Below, in pieces: positions 44,638-55,254 of a DNA stretch of 64,000 bases (position 1 is its first letter; every line of letters starts with the position of its first letter). The stretch comes from Cryptocoryne crispatula var. balansae (Eukaryota; Streptophyta; Magnoliopsida; Alismatales; Araceae). The position numbers were made by a program, and so were the translations under genes. Under the pieces are notes generated by a model. The model was given only the letters and a program-made list of their open reading frames with translations. It did no database searches and was not told where the DNA came from. The stretch spans positions 19,976,530-20,040,529 of the forward strand of contig CM069930.1 in NCBI GenBank assembly GCA_036172225.1, given 5' to 3'.

Positions 44638-45856
44638 CCGCCTGGATCAACCACCAAGGAAAAGAAGGCAATCAGAAGAGTATCCCATAGGTATACAATC
44701 CTAGGAGGAGTGCTCTATAAGAGAAGCCTAAGTGGAATCTTACTCAGGTGTCTTGATGAAGAAGAAGCCGAGTTGGTGCTGAAAGAAGCACATTCTGGAG
44801 TTTGTGGTGGTCATGTGAATGCCCAAGCCCTTGCAAAGAAAATCATCCGACAAGGGTATTATTGGCCAACTCTAGAAGAAGACTGCTCCATCTTTGTCCA
44901 GCATTGTCATTCATGTCAACTCCATGCCGACAAGATTCACTCTCCCGCATCTTCCCTTCATCCAATTCATGCCCCATGGCCTTTCGCCATGTGGGCCTTT
45001 TGATATCATTGGCCCCTTGAGTGACCTCAACTCCGAAATGCGCTCAAAATCATTCATTCTGACGGCAACGGAGTACTTCACAAAGTGGGCTGAAGCGGAA
45101 GCATTCGTGGAGATTAAAGCGTCAACAGTTTGCTCCTTCATCAAGCGTAACATCCTGGCAAGGTTCGGGATCCCCAGCGACATCGTCACCGATAATGGGC
45201 CACAATTTCTTTCTCAAGATCTGCGTGATCTTTGCAACAGGTATTACATTTCATTGCATCATTCATCACCATACTATCCTCAAGGCAATGGTCAAGCAGA
45301 AGCCACCAACAAAACCTTAATCAAAATCATCAAGAAATCTTGTAAGTCTAGCAAATTTTCGGACTGGCCTGATAAGCTTGTAGATGCTCTGTGGGCTTAT
45401 CGTACTTCTGTAAGGACTCCCACTGGACAAACCCCGTATGCTTTGGCATATGGGATGGAAGCAGTGGTCCCTTACGAAGTATTACTTCCATCTCTCCGAG
45501 TTCAGCTCGACAGGGATATTCCTATTGATGAGAGACGAGAATCTCTCCTTGCACAGCTTGAACTCTTGGATGAAAGAAGGCTAGCCGCCGCCGAGCATGC
45601 CCGGACTTATCAGAATAGACTCAAAAGGTTTTATCAAAAGAGGGTGGTCGAGAGAAAGTTAAAAATCGGTGAGATGGTAGTCAAACGCATATTCGTTAAG
45701 GCAGGGGGTCCCCGCTCCAAATTGCAACCTAACTGGGAAGGGCCTTTTGTAATCACTGAAAAGTATCCAGGTAATACATATGAATTGACTAATGCAGATG
45801 GAGAAAAATTGAATCATCCTTGGAATGGAGTTTACCTCAAAAAGTACTTTCCATAA
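44638..45856 (+). pseudogene. Integrase of element E, frameshifted
   Basis: Reads YTILGGVLYKRSLSG, H2C2 zinc finger (HSGVCGGH...CHSC), core with D (FDIIGPL), D (TDNGPQF) and E (GQAEATNK), LWAYRTSVRTPTGQTPY and the C-terminal RSKLQPNWEGPFVI of the GPY/F type, ending KKYFP-stop at 45856. One base lost near 44632 and one gained near 44998 (compare the copy at 58145) put the pieces in different frames. Catalytic residues are present. Confidence 0.93.
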
Positions 45857-46589
45857 AAATGGAGAAACCATTGGTATAATCTCAAGTCATCGATCATAGG
45901 TTGTTCGTGAGAAGTCATGGGTAGGTACCATCCTACACACACAACACTTCCCGATCCTAGAATCCCGACAACCTGACACTTGCGAAAGGCAAGGCAGAAA
46001 TCTAGAAATGGAAGGAATACCCTTACCCTATTCTCTTCTACTCGGTCCAAGATGGGGAGAGAAGATTAGAGAGGGGTAGTATCGAAAACACTCGCCACCC
46101 TAGTAGGAGGCCGTCTCAGAGGGTGCAAAAGGGTGCCAAAAGATGGGCAATGAACCCCTCAGGTTAGAAAAAATAAAAATGATTAACCTGTCTGAATGAG
46201 TACCCAGAATGATAGTCAAGGCAAAAGGCACTAAAAGATGGGCAATGTCCCCACGGGTCAAAAACCTGTCCAAATATGTGCCACATAGAAAAGAACAAAA
46301 AAAGAAAGAAAAACCCAAAGAGGCCGAACCCCAATGGGTAATTTGAGTGAGAGTAGAGAAATCCCTCTCAACATCTTCAAACCCTATCAAGGACTTCCTC
46401 TATACTCTTTCTCCTTAAACCCCTTGGGTAGGGTAAACCGACCAAATCCAGGTGGAACCCAAGTCGATCAAAGGAAGAAGGTTAGAAGGATTCTAGGTAG
46501 GGAACTTTATTTTTGCACGTGGCATCTACCACTTGAAGCTTGACAAACCCCAAAGATCGATGAATTATCTCAAATACCAGCATTTTCTC

Positions 46590-46900
46590 TACAAAAAAGT
46601 TGCATATTTCAAAATCCCAAAAAAATTACATATTTTAAAAAATCCGAAAAAATACATATTTTAAAAACCCAAAAAAAATGCACATTTCATAAACCCAAAA
46701 AAAATGCATATTTCAAAATCCAAAAAAAATGCATATTTCAAAAATCCACAAAAAAATGCATATTTTAAAAACCCAAAAAAATGCATATTTCAAATAACCC
46801 AAAAAAATTGAATATTTCAAAAACCCAAAAAAATGAATATTTAAAAAATTCAAAAAAAAAACACATATTTCAAAAATCCAAAAAAATTGAATACTTTTGA
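46590..46900 (+). repeat. A-rich ~26-bp tandem array, element E
   Basis: About eleven irregular units like 'aacccaaaaaaatgcatatttcaa'. The same array, more eroded, lies at 59740-59945 in D and 31840-31960 in C, always after the block following integrase. Confidence 0.85.
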
Positions 46901-47047
46901 AAATACAAATGATTGTTTTCAAGAAAACCCAAAAAAAGAAAAAATTTTTACTCAGTCATGATCATTGCCTTAGTTGCATCCATGCTTATTTGATTGTCAT
47001 GCATATTTTCATTTCTGCACTGCATATCCATTTTTACTTTAATTACC

Positions 47048-47350
47048 TTGTTAAGAAGGCTCTTCCCTTTGACTTAAGTCAAAGTTGACCATAATGGGCA
47101 AAGGGATGAGTCCTGATGAAGATCTAATCTCCTTCTGTCAAGTGTTTCAGGCATTTCAATACAGGAGAGGAGAGGATTCACACCATGACAGGTAAGTTCT
47201 CTCAACCCCCATTTCATTTTAAGTCATTTGTTTTATTCCACCTTGTTAAGAAGGCTCCTCCCTTTGACTCAAAATCAAGTCATACGACATACAGGCAAAG
47301 GGATGAGTAATGATAAAAATTTAATCATCTTCATTAAGTGTTTGCAGGAG
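47048..47350 (+). repeat. Duplicated ~195-bp module in 3' region of element E
   Basis: 'cttgttaagaaggctc(t/c)tcc' followed by 'gcaaagggatgagt' and ending in a '-tcaagtgttt(c/g)cag'-like acceptor occurs twice, starting at 47048 and 47242. The same pair is in D at 60046 and 60244, so the duplication predates both. Confidence 0.8.
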
Positions 47351-47725
47351 CTGAAGAAGCAAAAAGAGAAGGGCAATCAGGTACAAATTTTTTATGAAAA
47401 AAAAAAAAAATCTGGCCCCAGGGCGCATGTGCCCTCATCTGGGGGCACATGGCCAGGTGCCCCACCCCAGGGCGCATGGCCAGGTGCCCCCGATCGGGGG
47501 CACATGGACAAAAAATTTGAAAAATTCAGAAAAATCTCAAAAATTCATAAATTGTCTATAATGTTAAAAGTGACATTTTTGATAAAGGAACTATCATTAT
47601 AAACTTTGTTTTAACATCCAAATGATGGTTCAAATAGTAAAACATTCAATTGATCATTTCATGAACAATCTGATTCATATGACAATTCTGTCTGTTGGGT
47701 ACTAACCAGAAATGTGCAGGCAACC
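47141..47725 (+). promoter_or_regulatory. Cluster of splice-site-like signals in 3' region of E
   Basis: Acceptor-like 'agtgtttcag' (47150), donor ACAG/GTAAGT (47192), acceptor 'tgtttgcag' (47349), donor 'aatcag/gtac' (47383), and the yeast-type branch sequence TACTAAC (47700-47706) 13 bases before the acceptor 'aatgtgcag' (47719). Intervals suggest small exons of 41 and 33 bases. All five signals recur in D in the same order, at 60148, 60188, 60348, 60381 and 60681-60700. Confidence 0.5.
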
Positions 47726-49127
47726 TTTTTTTAGTCCTAACAGGTGAATTGGTGAGATCAATGTTCCTCAAGGAACGTCATGCCAACCTTGCAGCGAAAA
47801 GGAAGCACCACCCAGCTGAACATCCTTATGGTGTTGTATTCCGTCAGAAGGCAAGACAAGGATGGACCAGAGATGCTGATGAACCAGGCGGTCGATGCAG
47901 CTTACCTGAAGATTTCATCCTCAGCTTCTCATAAATCTCACATCACATCACCACCATCACTTCATTTTTTACACTTCACATCACTCCTACCATTTGGTCA
48001 CCTAGCTATGTTAGGTCCATTTTATATATATTATATGCATTAATGTTGAAGACTTTGAGAGTGAAGATGACTGGGCCCGAGGTCCCCTTCAACAAAATCT
48101 ACGACGGCTTGGTCATTTCTTCACACTCACGGATAGGCCAAAATTGAACATTGGAGGGACGATGGTTCCTAATCGGGTGTCTTGACCTCCAATAGACAAT
48201 CTATATCTTCAACTATTTTCTACATGATTTTCTATGTGTTCACATCCATCTCCTTTTCTTTCTTCATCATTACCAATTCTATTTCACTATGTTTTCTCTT
48301 TATTTTATTTCATCATGTTTTATTCTTTCTTTTATCCCTTCATATTTTATTCCTTTCTTTTTGTTCCACAATGTTTTATTCTATCATTTCTTTTATCCCA
48401 CCGTGTCTTTTATTTTACCCACCGTGGCAATTGTCATCCCATTGCTATTCTTCTTTACCATCATACTATGTTAGTCCCACCATTATCTTTCAATCCCACT
48501 ATGGCTTAAGTCTGTCTTGTCGTTTTCCGAATACTTGATTTTCTGCTAAAGCGTGATTCATGGTTTTCACGATACCCGAGCAATTTTGCTATGCTTAAAA
48601 TGAACCCTTTTACAACTTGAGGTTCTTCCACTCAGAATTAAACTGAGTATTTTTGTGAAACTTGAATGAACTTGAGATTCCAAATATGATGGATTGGTAT
48701 TCTTTTCATTTTAAGATCAACTTCTCTTTTACAAACTTTAGCCCATCACAGTACAAGAACACCGCAAAGTTCGGGTTGCTGGCTGATGATGAACCTACGA
48801 ATTCGAGGACTCCTCACCACGCTGAGGGTTGGCTACATCCTTTTATCCTTTATCATTTACTTTTTCATCTCTCGTGCCAAGGGCATGTCTTTTACCAGTC
48901 AATTATATGAGGTTTTGATAGAACATGAAAGCGATCTAGAATACTCAGTGACATTCATTTTGCTGGATCAGGTAGATAAGCGTGTCTATATCTACCCCTT
49001 GATGCCACCTTTTCAGTCCATCATCATTCCATTCCGCTACACTTATCTACGCTCACTTGCATTCCATTACAGTTCACTACGAATCACTCCGCTTCATTAC
49101 ATGCCACTCCCTTACAAAGCCAACATC

Positions 49128-49141
49128 AAGGCGAGGCAAGC
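49128..49141 (+). promoter_or_regulatory. Polypurine tract of element E
   Basis: AAGGCGAGGCAAGC directly before the 3' LTR, identical to that of element 1 and D. Confidence 0.82.
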
Positions 49142-50979
49142 TGTAGACACGCCAAATTCGCCTAATTCAGAGCATAAAACTCATGTTTTATAGGGTAACA
49201 TGTGTGATTGACCTTAGAATGATGCCGGGTATTTTTAAGTTGATTTGGAGCTTCGCCGAACGAAATCGGATGTTTTCCGATGTTTACCGCAAAAAGCCGT
49301 AATTTCTGAGCGAAAGCTACACGTAAATCGTGTGAACACGGAAATTGGCTGAATGACCAATTCCTAATGATCATGCATTGAAGGTTATGGTCATATTCAC
49401 ACCCCGGACAAGTTTTGTTGCATTCCGTACCTTTCCGGTTTAACGTCGAAGTCATTTTGACCAGTATCGGACCTTCTGTTCACTACCCTAACTTCCGGAC
49501 AAAATTCTAAAGTTTTGGAGGGTGTGATGGCTTATCCTATGCTATATAAAGCTTCTTCGGCCTGTTATCTTTCCAATGCAACAAACGGCGTCGAATTTCG
49601 AGTTCGGGAGTGTTCGCAATGGCTTCTGGAAGAAGGACGCGCGAAACCAGTCCCATGCGCCCGGGTTCCTGGTCACATGCGCCCGGGACCCAGGGCACGT
49701 GGCCATGCGCCCTACCAGTGAGGCACGTGGCCTTGTGCCCTCACTTGAGGGCACATGAGCCCCACCTTTGAGGCACGAGGGACCCAATTTTTCACCCGGA
49801 CTCTACCACTGAACCGATGGACTGATAAGACCAACATTCTCGAGATTTGTGCCCATGCGCCCCCCCCTGGGGGGCGCATGCGCCCTGCACCAGGGCGCAT
49901 GCGCCCAGGGGTGGGGCGCATTGACCCTATTTTTTAGCTCCGATAAGACCTTCTGTTCTCCTATAAATGGACTCTGATTCTGGTCGTTCCAGTGGCATGA
50001 GCTCGACTCCCCAGGCATATAAAGACATCCAACCTCCCTCCTGCATTGATTTTGTGATTTTTAGAGAGAGAATTTCGAGTTTTTAGAGAGAGAAAATTCG
50101 GTTCAAGAGAGAGGAAGGCTGTTCTGCAGGTGATCTGCCAAGTCTCTCTTCTTTGGCCTCTACAGCAGTGTGTGGACGTCTGCTGCCCGAGCTCTCTTCA
50201 TCAAAGTTCTTCCTCTCCAAGTCTTCTTCAGTTTTCAATCGACGGCACTTGATTCCGAGGTCGGGGCTAGTCGTGACGAGCGCAGAAGCAAAGTCGCGCC
50301 TGGCAGATCCTGGACTGCTGCTCGGCTTTTTCGACAACACAGATTTGGCTATATCTTTCTCTATACAACTCAGGATCTTTCAGTTCTTTTTCCCATCTCT
50401 TTATTTAGTGATTATACATATCCTATAATTTTTTTTACATTTTTTTTAATTACTTTTATTCTTTTTATCCGAAAATTAAAAAAAAGGGGTTAGAGATAAC
50501 CCGAATCCGGTCAGTTTCTAGTCAATTGTGTGTTTTATGTTATTCTCTTTACATATACTCCACTTTGTCTAGTTCTAATTGTCTATTTCACTTGTTTGTT
50601 TGTCTAGTTTCACGGAATATCAAGCACCCACACGTTGAGGACTCTTCTTCATCGGCCGGCCGAAGAAGGAGAAGCTTTAACTCACATTCTTCACGCTAAG
50701 GTACACACGGTCATTTCAATTCTATAAATCGGAACCCACGGTTCCGGGAGACCACGTTTATTTCTTCTCACCCTCCTCCCACATGACCCGAACCGTCTCT
50801 TTGGTGATCGAGCGACGCCAAGGGATGAAAGTTCGGGGATCAATGTGAGTGTGGGACCGAGGTGAGAGTTGCTTTCCGAGTTTTATTCCTTTATTTTTTC
50901 ATCCCCTCTTGAGGTGATGATCTGGGTTCACGGACTTCCCTGAAAAGGAGAGAACCCCGTCGAATTTTCAGAGTCGACA
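49142..50979 (+). repeat. Element E 3' LTR
   Basis: TGTAGACACGCC to GAGTCGACA, matching the 5' LTR. Palindrome array at 49655-49920, TATA box at 49962-49968, U5 palindrome at 50644-50669. Followed by the target copy CATGG at 50980-50984. Confidence 0.96.
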
Positions 50980-50984
50980 CATGG
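50980..50984. repeat. Target site duplication of element E (right, CATGG)
   Basis: Identical to 34896-34900. Beyond it the interrupted B LTR resumes with 'tacactctctctcc', which is contiguous in the other B LTR at 54048. Confidence 0.95.
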
Positions 50985-51796
50985 TACACTCTCTCTCCTA
51001 TGCGCGTGTTCCGCGGGCCGTAACTTGCAAACGGGATGTCCGATTTGGCTCTCGTTTGTTGCGTTGAAAAGAGGGCCTTCAACCGCACCTCCTCAAGTTA
51101 GTAAACCAGCTGGCATGACTCCTGAGATGTTCGCATGGGGCTTTCTACCAGTTTACCCTCTCGCAGAAACCCAAAAACCATGGTGGAGATCCGAAAGGGT
51201 GCGGTTCTGGTCAACTTGGGATGATTTAAAATGATGACCGGACAAGTCTGGTACAGTGAAAAAACCTGAAATCATCGAAAAATCCAAGGTTAACCTGGTA
51301 AACATGAAACGAAGCTCGAAAAAGTCAGAAAACCCTAAAATTGACTGAAATGGCCGTATGGCCCTGATTAATGAAAATATTCAGCTAGGATCGACCTGGA
51401 TGATCCGAAAAGACTTGGTGATGACCGTAAAGGCCTAACACGTGGTCCGGGATAGCCGTGTTAGTGCAGATCGAAAAGTCGTAAACCCCGAAAGACTTGT
51501 CGGAAACCCCGAATGTCACGGAACACACACAAGACTCCAGAGACGTTCAAGTATGGATCATTCAAGGTCGGTCATCGAGCATGTTTCGTGTTTTCATGGT
51601 TCACGTGCGGCTTTTGCTTGAAGGTTATGGCATTATTCTGAAAATCATTGGTCCATTCCCAACCCACGAGGGGCTCCACAAACATCCTTAGCTCATCTCC
51701 ACGAGGTAATCCATATCTGGTAATGGTCAAATAAAGTCTATTGCCAATGGAATACAAGTCTGGGGCTCCAAATCAGGCCAATTTGGCATGTTTACA
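50985..51796 (-). repeat. Element B left LTR, part 2
   Basis: Continues from 34900. It matches 54048-54900 and ends 'catgtttaca', the complement of LTR start TGTAAACATG. Together the two parts make an LTR of about 2.47 kb. Confidence 0.9.
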
Positions 51797-51810
51797 ACTT
51801 TCCTCGCCTT
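51797..51810 (-). promoter_or_regulatory. Polypurine tract of element B
   Basis: Minus-strand AAGGCGAGGAAAGT, two differences from the tract of the other Tat elements, abutting the left LTR. Confidence 0.75.
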
Positions 51811-52437
51811 GATGTTGTCTTTTCAAGGGAATGGTGTGTAGTGAAGTGGAATGAAAAGCGTAGCGAAGCGACATGGATCATAGTGGAATGTAATGAAGCG
51901 AAATGGCGATGGATTGAAAAGGTGGCATCAAGGTGTAGATATAGACATGTTCAACGACCAAATTTGGCAAGACGTATCTCTTCAAGTGTCTTGGATGATT
52001 GCCATGTTTCATCAAGTCTTCCTATGTTCGATTGGTAAGAGATGTGCCCTAAGCATGAGAGAAAATTAGCCAACGCCCAACGCGGTGGGGAGTCCCCGAA
52101 ACATGGGTTCATAGGTTCATCATCAGTCGGTAACCCGATCCTTGCGGTGTTCCTGTACCGTGATGGACTAAAATTTTAAAAATAGATTTGTTTTGAAAAA
52201 GTAAAAGAATACCAATCGAGCATATTCAGGCTCTCAGATTCATTTAAGTCTTCCAAGAGACAAGATTCAATTCGGAATGAAATGATCTCGAATTCCAAAA
52301 GGCAAATGTTGAACCTTAGACCGTGAAGATAACGGTAATGCAAGTTTTTATCAAATAGGAGGCCCTTGGCGGGATGAGTTGACTGCCACAGTGGGATGAA
52401 TAGAAAGAAGGGTGTTGCAGTGGCCACAGTGGTGATA
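51811..52437 (-). other. Internal remnant of element B
   Basis: The only internal sequence of B. On the minus strand it matches the 3' non-coding region of E just before its polypurine tract (about 48410-49120), including the repeated 'gaatgaagtg' module at 51830-51930. No gene. The deletion runs from here into the edge of the right LTR. Confidence 0.75.
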
Positions 52438-54900
52438 GAAACGACACCTCAAGAGAAGGTGAAAGATGGAATAGGGGAAAGGGAGTGAATCAGAAAACAC
52501 TCGGAAAGCAGTAAAATCCTCACCTCGGTCCCACACTCACATTGATCCCAGAACTTTCATCTCATGGTGTCGCTCGAGCACCGGAGATGGTTCGGGTCAT
52601 GTGGGAGGAGAGTGAGGAATAAAGTAACTTAGAACATGATAAGAGAAATTGTGGTTTCCAAGAGCCGCGGGCTCCACTTTATGGAATTGAAAAATAAGAG
52701 ATGAGTTGAATGACCGTGTGTACCTTAGCGCGGGAGATTGGGATGTGAGTTTAACCTTCTTCTTCTTCAGCCGGCCGATGAAGAAGAGTCCAAACGATGT
52801 TAATTTGATCAATCTGTGCAACTTAAAAACAATGAACAAAGTGAAGAGTTTGATTAGATTTGATAGAAGTGTAGAAACTGTAATAAGAAGATGATAGGCA
52901 ATTGAAGCCGAACTCACCGGCTTCGGGGTGAGCCTTAACTCTTTTTTTATATTTTTTATTATGTAATAATAATGAAAAATTAACCAAAATATGTTTAAAA
53001 TAGTATATAAACTGAGTGAAATGATTTGAGAAAGTTTATGGAATGAATCAGCTTGAGTTGAAGCCGAGTTGGTTGAAACAAGCTAGTTCGGGTAGCCTTT
53101 CACCCTCCTGTGTGACTTCAGTGTAGAACATTATACGGATGATCCCGATGTCAGAATTGAGTACCGTTTGTTTCTATGGATGGATAAATCAAAGAGGAAT
53201 AGATATCCTGTTTATGACATCTCTTGAATATGTCCGTACAAGCCTGAAGTAAAGCTGAAATGTATGGATATAAAAAAGTAGAACCTGGATGCGCGCCCTC
53301 AGTGCAGAAATCTCCACGGACAAACAGAAAGTCAGAATAGAATGCTGTCAATTGAAAATGAAAAGAGGACGAAGAGAAGAAAAATTATTCTGTTGAAGAC
53401 TTCTACAGAAGAAGCCTCAGATTTTCTGTAGAAGCTGATGAAGTTGGTTTATGTAGAACCCATGGATTGAGCCTTCTACTTTGCTTCGGGATATGTCTCT
53501 CGACATCGGCACAGATTTGAATGTCGGGATGGCTTTGGGAGAGAGCTTGGACGACCTCAGGATGAGTTAGGCATGGGGGGTTCAACCTTCGGTCGTTGGG
53601 AATAGCCCTCAATTTATAGAGATGAAAACTGGTGCAAAATATGGAAACTGGCCCGACCGCGCCCCCGGGTTTCAAAGGAAGTGGGGGCACCTGAGGGCGC
53701 TCAGGGCGCGCCATGTTGTTTCAAAGGGAGCGGGGGCGCGTTACGTGTCTTATTGCTAAAAATCATCAGAATCTTCCAGAAATTGATAAAAATCTGACTT
53801 GATAAGATGAACACGCCCCCTGACTCGGGGGCATGGTCAAAATAATCGATCTTAAGCTGGGGAAACTTTCTAAAATCCGGTTTAGAAGGTGCTAATCATG
53901 GTAATTTCTGATTTTCGGAAACTGACCGCACCCCCATATTTCAAAGGAAGTGGGGGCGTGTAGGGTACACCCCCAGACTGAGGGCACGCCGCTAGGGTGA
54001 GGGCGCGGTGTCCGCGCCCTCCCATTTCAAAGGGGGAGGGGGCGCGGTACACTCTCTCTCCTATGTGCGTGTTCTGCGGGCCGTAACTTGCAAACGGGAT
54101 GTCCGATTCTGCTCTCGTTTGTTGCGTTGGAAAGAGGGCCTTCAAACACACCTCCTAAAGTTGATAAACCAGCTGTCATGACTCCAAAGACATTCTCATG
54201 GGGCTTTCTACCGGTTTACCCTCTCGCGGAAAGCCGAAAACTACGGCGGAGATCCGAAAGGGCACAGTTCTGGTCGAGAAATCTTGGGTCAACTCGGGAT
54301 GACTTAAAATGATGATCGAACAAGTCCGGTATAGTCAAAAAATCTGCAATCATCGAAAAATCTGAGGTTAACCAGGTAAACATGAAATGAAGCTCGGAAA
54401 AGCCGGGAAACCCTAAAATCAACTGAAATGGCCGTATGGCCCTGATTGATAAAAATATTCAGCTAGGATCGACCCGGATGATTGGAAAAGACCCAGTGAT
54501 GACTGGAAAGACCTAACACGTGGTCTGGGATAGCTGTGTCAGTACAGATGAAAAAGCCATAACGAAAAAGGCATTATAGACCAACGCCTACCGAAATGAC
54601 TTGTCGGAAACCCCGAATGTCACGGAACACACGCGGGACTCCCGAGATATTCAAGTATGGACCATTCAAGATCGGTCATCGAGCAGGCTTTCTATTTTCA
54701 TGGTTCACGTGTGGCTTTTGCTGGAAGGTTATGGCATTATTTTGGAAATCATTGGTCCATTCCCAACCCACAAGGGGCTCCACCAACGTCCTTAGCTCAT
54801 CTCTATGAGGTAATCCAGATCCGATAATGATGAAATAGAGGATATCACCAATGAAATAGGAGTCTAGGGCTCCAAATCAGGCCAATTTGGTTTGTCTACA
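52438..54900 (-). repeat. Element B right LTR (first ~25 bases lost)
   Basis: Parallels the left LTR from 'cacctcaagagaagg' on. U5 palindrome at 52757-52787 (one change), TATA box on the minus strand at 53612-53618, GC-rich palindromes at 53655-53745 and 53925-54040, end 'tttgtctaca' at 54900. Followed by ATCGG. Confidence 0.88.
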
Positions 54901-55248
54901 ATCGGCCAGCCGAAGAAGGAGAAGTTTGAACCTGCACACCCATTTCTCGTGCTAACGCATGGTCATCTTTTATTTCCATTACATAAAGCAGAGCTCGTGG
55001 CTCCTGGCGATCACATACATCAATATCCTTTACTGCTCTAATTTCTATCTTTCCATCCTCACTCTCCTCCAACACAACATCAACCGTCTCTCTGATGCTC
55101 GAGCGACGTCGAGAGATGAAAGTTCGGGGATCAATGTGAGTGTGGGACTGAGGTGAGAGAGTTATTTTCTGCGTTTCCATCCCATCTTTCTCATCCCTTT
55201 CTTGAGGTGGCGATCCATAAGACGACAAACCCATGTTTAGAGTTAATA
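54901..55248 (+). repeat. LTR C, right part (target copy ATCGG at 54901-54905)
   Basis: Begins with the ATCGG target copy and continues 'ccagccgaagaaggagaag', the second half of the U5 palindrome, as in E from 36415. Ends 'agttaata', the decayed LTR end. Immediately followed by a PBS-like site. Confidence 0.82.
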
Positions 55249-55254
55249 GCTTTG

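Larger units (their letters stand above)
45857..49127 (+). other. 3' non-coding region of element E
   Basis: 3.3 kb with no credible protein gene. It holds, in order: a block shared with C and D (45880-46560), an A-rich array (46590-46900), a ~195-bp duplicated module with splice-like signals (47048-47350), GC palindromes (47412-47512), a TACTAAC-acceptor site (47700-47719), pyrimidine-rich sequence (48230-48500) and the pre-polypurine module (49000-49127). A 79-codon frame at 47695-47934 is not recognised. Confidence 0.8.
34901..50979 (+). mobile_element. Element E: near-complete Tat-type Ty3/gypsy retrotransposon
   Basis: A 16.1-kb plus-strand element with LTRs of 1842 and 1838 bp, PBS, leader, gag, protease, RT, two RNase H domains, integrase, a 3.3-kb 3' non-coding region, polypurine tract and perfect CATGG target duplications. 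The second, archaeal-type RNase H after the first is the Tat-lineage hallmark. Gag, the linker and integrase are broken by stops and frameshifts, while the RT/RNase H frame is open for 851 codons. LTRs show a few differences per 100 bases by eye. Inserted in the left LTR of element B. Confidence 0.96.
33248..54900 (-). mobile_element. Element B: minus-strand Tat-type LTR element, internally deleted, hosting E
   Basis: Left LTR (33248-34900 plus 50985-51796), a 640-bp internal remnant, and right LTR (about 52438-54900), flanked by perfect ATCGG duplications. Element E occupies 34901-50984 with its target copy, leaving about 5.6 kb of B. The internal remnant matches the 3' non-coding region of E in reverse. 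All genes, the PBS and the first bases of the right LTR are gone. Confidence 0.88.

Noticed and set aside
46713..46922. Minus-strand Phe/Ile-rich membrane-like protein
   Set aside because: Translation of the A-rich tandem array; composition explains it.
47695..47934. Small gene of 79 codons in the 3' region of E
   Set aside because: The parallel region of D does not keep the frame, and I recognise no domain. Kept only as part of the splice-signal finding.
48182..48538. Phe/Ser-rich hydrophobic frames, possible membrane protein (also 61122-61595)
   Set aside because: Pyrimidine-rich low-complexity DNA; frames differ between the E and D copies and no start is conserved.
34901..50979. Envelope-like gene after integrase in element E
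   Set aside because: The 3.3 kb after integrase has no long frame, no membrane-protein pattern and no conservation of any frame with D.
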